Origin: Nakamurella antarctica
GTDB taxonomy: Bacteria > Actinomycetota > Actinomycetes > Mycobacteriales > Nakamurellaceae
Assembly (NCBI RefSeq): GCF_003860405.1
Contig: NZ_CP034170.1
Location: forward strand, 1,922,001-1,986,000
DNA length: 64,000 bases
Reading direction: 5' to 3'
Shown here: one piece after another, positions 62,867 through 64,000 of the stretch
How positions within the stretch are numbered: position 1 is the stretch's first letter
Layout: each line of letters begins with the position of its first letter
Made by a program: the position numbers and the translations under genes
The notes under the pieces: model-generated
What the model was told of the DNA's origin: nothing
Seen by the model: only the letters and a program-made list of their open reading frames with translations
Database searches by the model: none

Positions 62867-64000
62867 CTAGTTGGTCTTCCAGACATTCTCTAGCGCATAG
62901 GTGCCCCACAGCGTCAGCTGCAGACCCTTCACCGTTGGCTGGGCTGCTCCAAGGGAGCGCAGGTGCGCCAGAGCAATAAACGGCGCCTCTTTGAAGTACA
63001 CGTCTTGGACGATGCCGATAGCCTTCTCTTGTTCCGCCGGGGTCTTTGCGAGCTGGTAGGCCTTGAATTGAGCATCGACCACGTCAGAGGAGAATCCGGT
63101 CCGCATGCCGTCTGTGCTCGTAACGTACGAGATCGGATCCGTCACGTCGGGCGAGATCGCATTGTAGGCAAACGAGGCGAGTTGGTACTTGCCGTCGTCC
63201 AAGTTAGCCGACCGCTGGCCGGAGTCCACCGGGGTGAGAGTGACCGTGATACCGATGTCCTTCAGGTTATCCGCCAAAATCTGGCCCAGCAGTACAGCAT
63301 CGCCGTTAGCTGTGAAGAGGAACTCCAAGGTGGTGGGCGGGTTGGCAGCAGTAGCGAGCAGCGCTTTGGCTTTCTCCACGTCACGCGAGAAGTAGGGCGA
63401 ACTCGGGGGTGCCCAGTGCAGCAAGTTGGAAGGAAGTGCGCCTGTCGGTGCGCTGCCATAACCGCTGTAGACGCTCTTGAGAATGGAGGGGTAATCGAGC
63501 GCATAGCCGATCGCCTGCCGCACGATGGGATCGGACAGTGCAGGGTCCTTGGTGTTCATCAACAGGACTGCTGTGTTGTGCTCGGCGACTGGAAGGATCA
63601 GGCTCTGGTCAAGCCCCAATGCGATCACCGGGCTGAGCTCGTCCGCGACATCGATCTGGGCTGCCTTCAGCTGCAGCGATAACGAGTTGGAGTCGGCGGA
63701 GTAGCTGCTGACCACCTTGTCGAGGTAGGGCTGTCCTGCTTTGTAGTATTTCGGGTTCTTCGTCAGCACGACGTCTCCACTGGAGGCCCAGCTCTCTACG
63801 AGGAACGGACCAGCACCAATGGGTGCCTGCCAGAACTCCTCGGCGGTGCGTCCGCCGAAGTCTTTGGGAACGATCCCGGCGTTAGACCAAGCCAGGTAGT
63901 TGGGGAGTGTGGAGTCGGGGCCCGACAAATCCAGTTCAATGGTGTCGGCGTCGACGATGACCGTCTTCTCAATACCGCCGTAGATCGGCCCATAGCTGGG
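62867..64000 (-). CDS. ABC transporter extracellular peptide-binding protein (SBP_bac_5), 5' end missing
   Basis: The frame is open to the right edge, so only the C-terminal 377 residues are seen. SBP_bac_5 features include GPIYGGIEKTVIVDADTIEL, APIGAGPFLVESWASSGDVV, LTKNPKYYKAGQPYLDKVV and IVRQAIGYALDYPSILKSVY. This is the OppA/DppA-type receptor of the following transporter. The signal peptide and N-terminal lobe lie outside the window. An internal ATG at 63928 is not the true start. Confidence 0.95.
   Translation of the reverse strand, partial: PSYGPIYGGIEKTVIVDADTIELDLSGPDSTLPNYLAWSNAGIVPKDFGGRTAEEFWQAPIGAGPFLVESWASSGDVVLTKNPKYYKAGQPYLDKVVSSYSADSNSLSLQLKAAQIDVADELSPVIALGLDQSLILPVAEHNTAVLLMNTKDPALSDPIVRQAIGYALDYPSILKSVYSGYGSAPTGALPSNLLHWAPPSSPYFSRDVEKAKALLATAANPPTTLEFLFTANGDAVLLGQILADNLKDIGITVTLTPVDSGQRSANLDDGKYQLASFAYNAISPDVTDPISYVTSTDGMRTGFSSDVVDAQFKAYQLAKTPAEQEKAIGIVQDVYFKEAPFIALAHLRSLGAAQPTVKGLQLTLWGTYALENVWKTN

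Overview
The window is a stretch of a high-GC Gram-positive chromosome, order not resolved, from an actinomycete (Actinomycetota). The marks are the linked order argS-lysA-hom-thrC-thrB-rho-rpmE-prfA-prmC-sua5-wecA-atp, a FasR-fabD-fabH-acpP-fabF-accD type II fatty-acid operon of Streptomyces-like layout, a homodimeric AceE, Lsr2, Ku, F420-type flavoenzymes, DUF3052, DUF3145 and DUF1206 proteins, and frequent GTG/TTG starts with 4-base ATGA/GTGA overlaps. No phage, IS element or CRISPR array was seen.

Layout. 1-15.5 kb (minus strand): a housekeeping block running argS, lysA, a small membrane protein, hom, thrC, thrB, rho, an F420/PPOX protein, rpmE, prfA, prmC, sua5, wecA, two AtpI/AtpZ-type proteins and the first codons of atpB, which leaves the window at base 1. 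15.6-20 kb: tRNA-Arg(CCG), a MYG1-type protein, an esterase divergent from Ku, a VOC protein and a 51-residue membrane protein. 20-25 kb: a hypoxia/dormancy-type island with DoxX, an Acg-type nitroreductase, a DosS/DosR-like two-component system, a universal stress protein and DosR-box-like sites. 25-32 kb: TerC, a PucR-type regulator, Lsr2, a DHA2 drug exporter, a peptidoglycan-binding lipoprotein, tRNA-Val, AhpE-type peroxiredoxin and DUF3052. 32.5-43.2 kb (plus strand): aceE, a VapBC module and the fatty-acid operon. 44-57 kb: NagZ, DUF3145, an acyltransferase/SGNH protein, tRNA-Met, OsmC, DUF1206, CPBP protease, SDR, LLM oxidoreductase, an L,D-transpeptidase lipoprotein and a spermidine-synthase-like protein. 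57-64 kb (minus strand): an overlapping oligopeptide ABC transporter operon ending in a TetR regulator and an amidohydrolase; its binding protein runs off the right edge.

The most notable points are: the compact DosRS-like regulon with predicted operators; three reading frames apparently broken by single-base changes in C/G tracts (nitroreductase, the dosS 5' end, the L,D-transpeptidase signal peptide); perfect in-frame minisatellites inside rho, fabD and the acyltransferase; operator-like inverted repeats before fabD; and a probably leaderless vapB promoter with a palindromic operator. Functions are read from motifs by eye; no database search was run.
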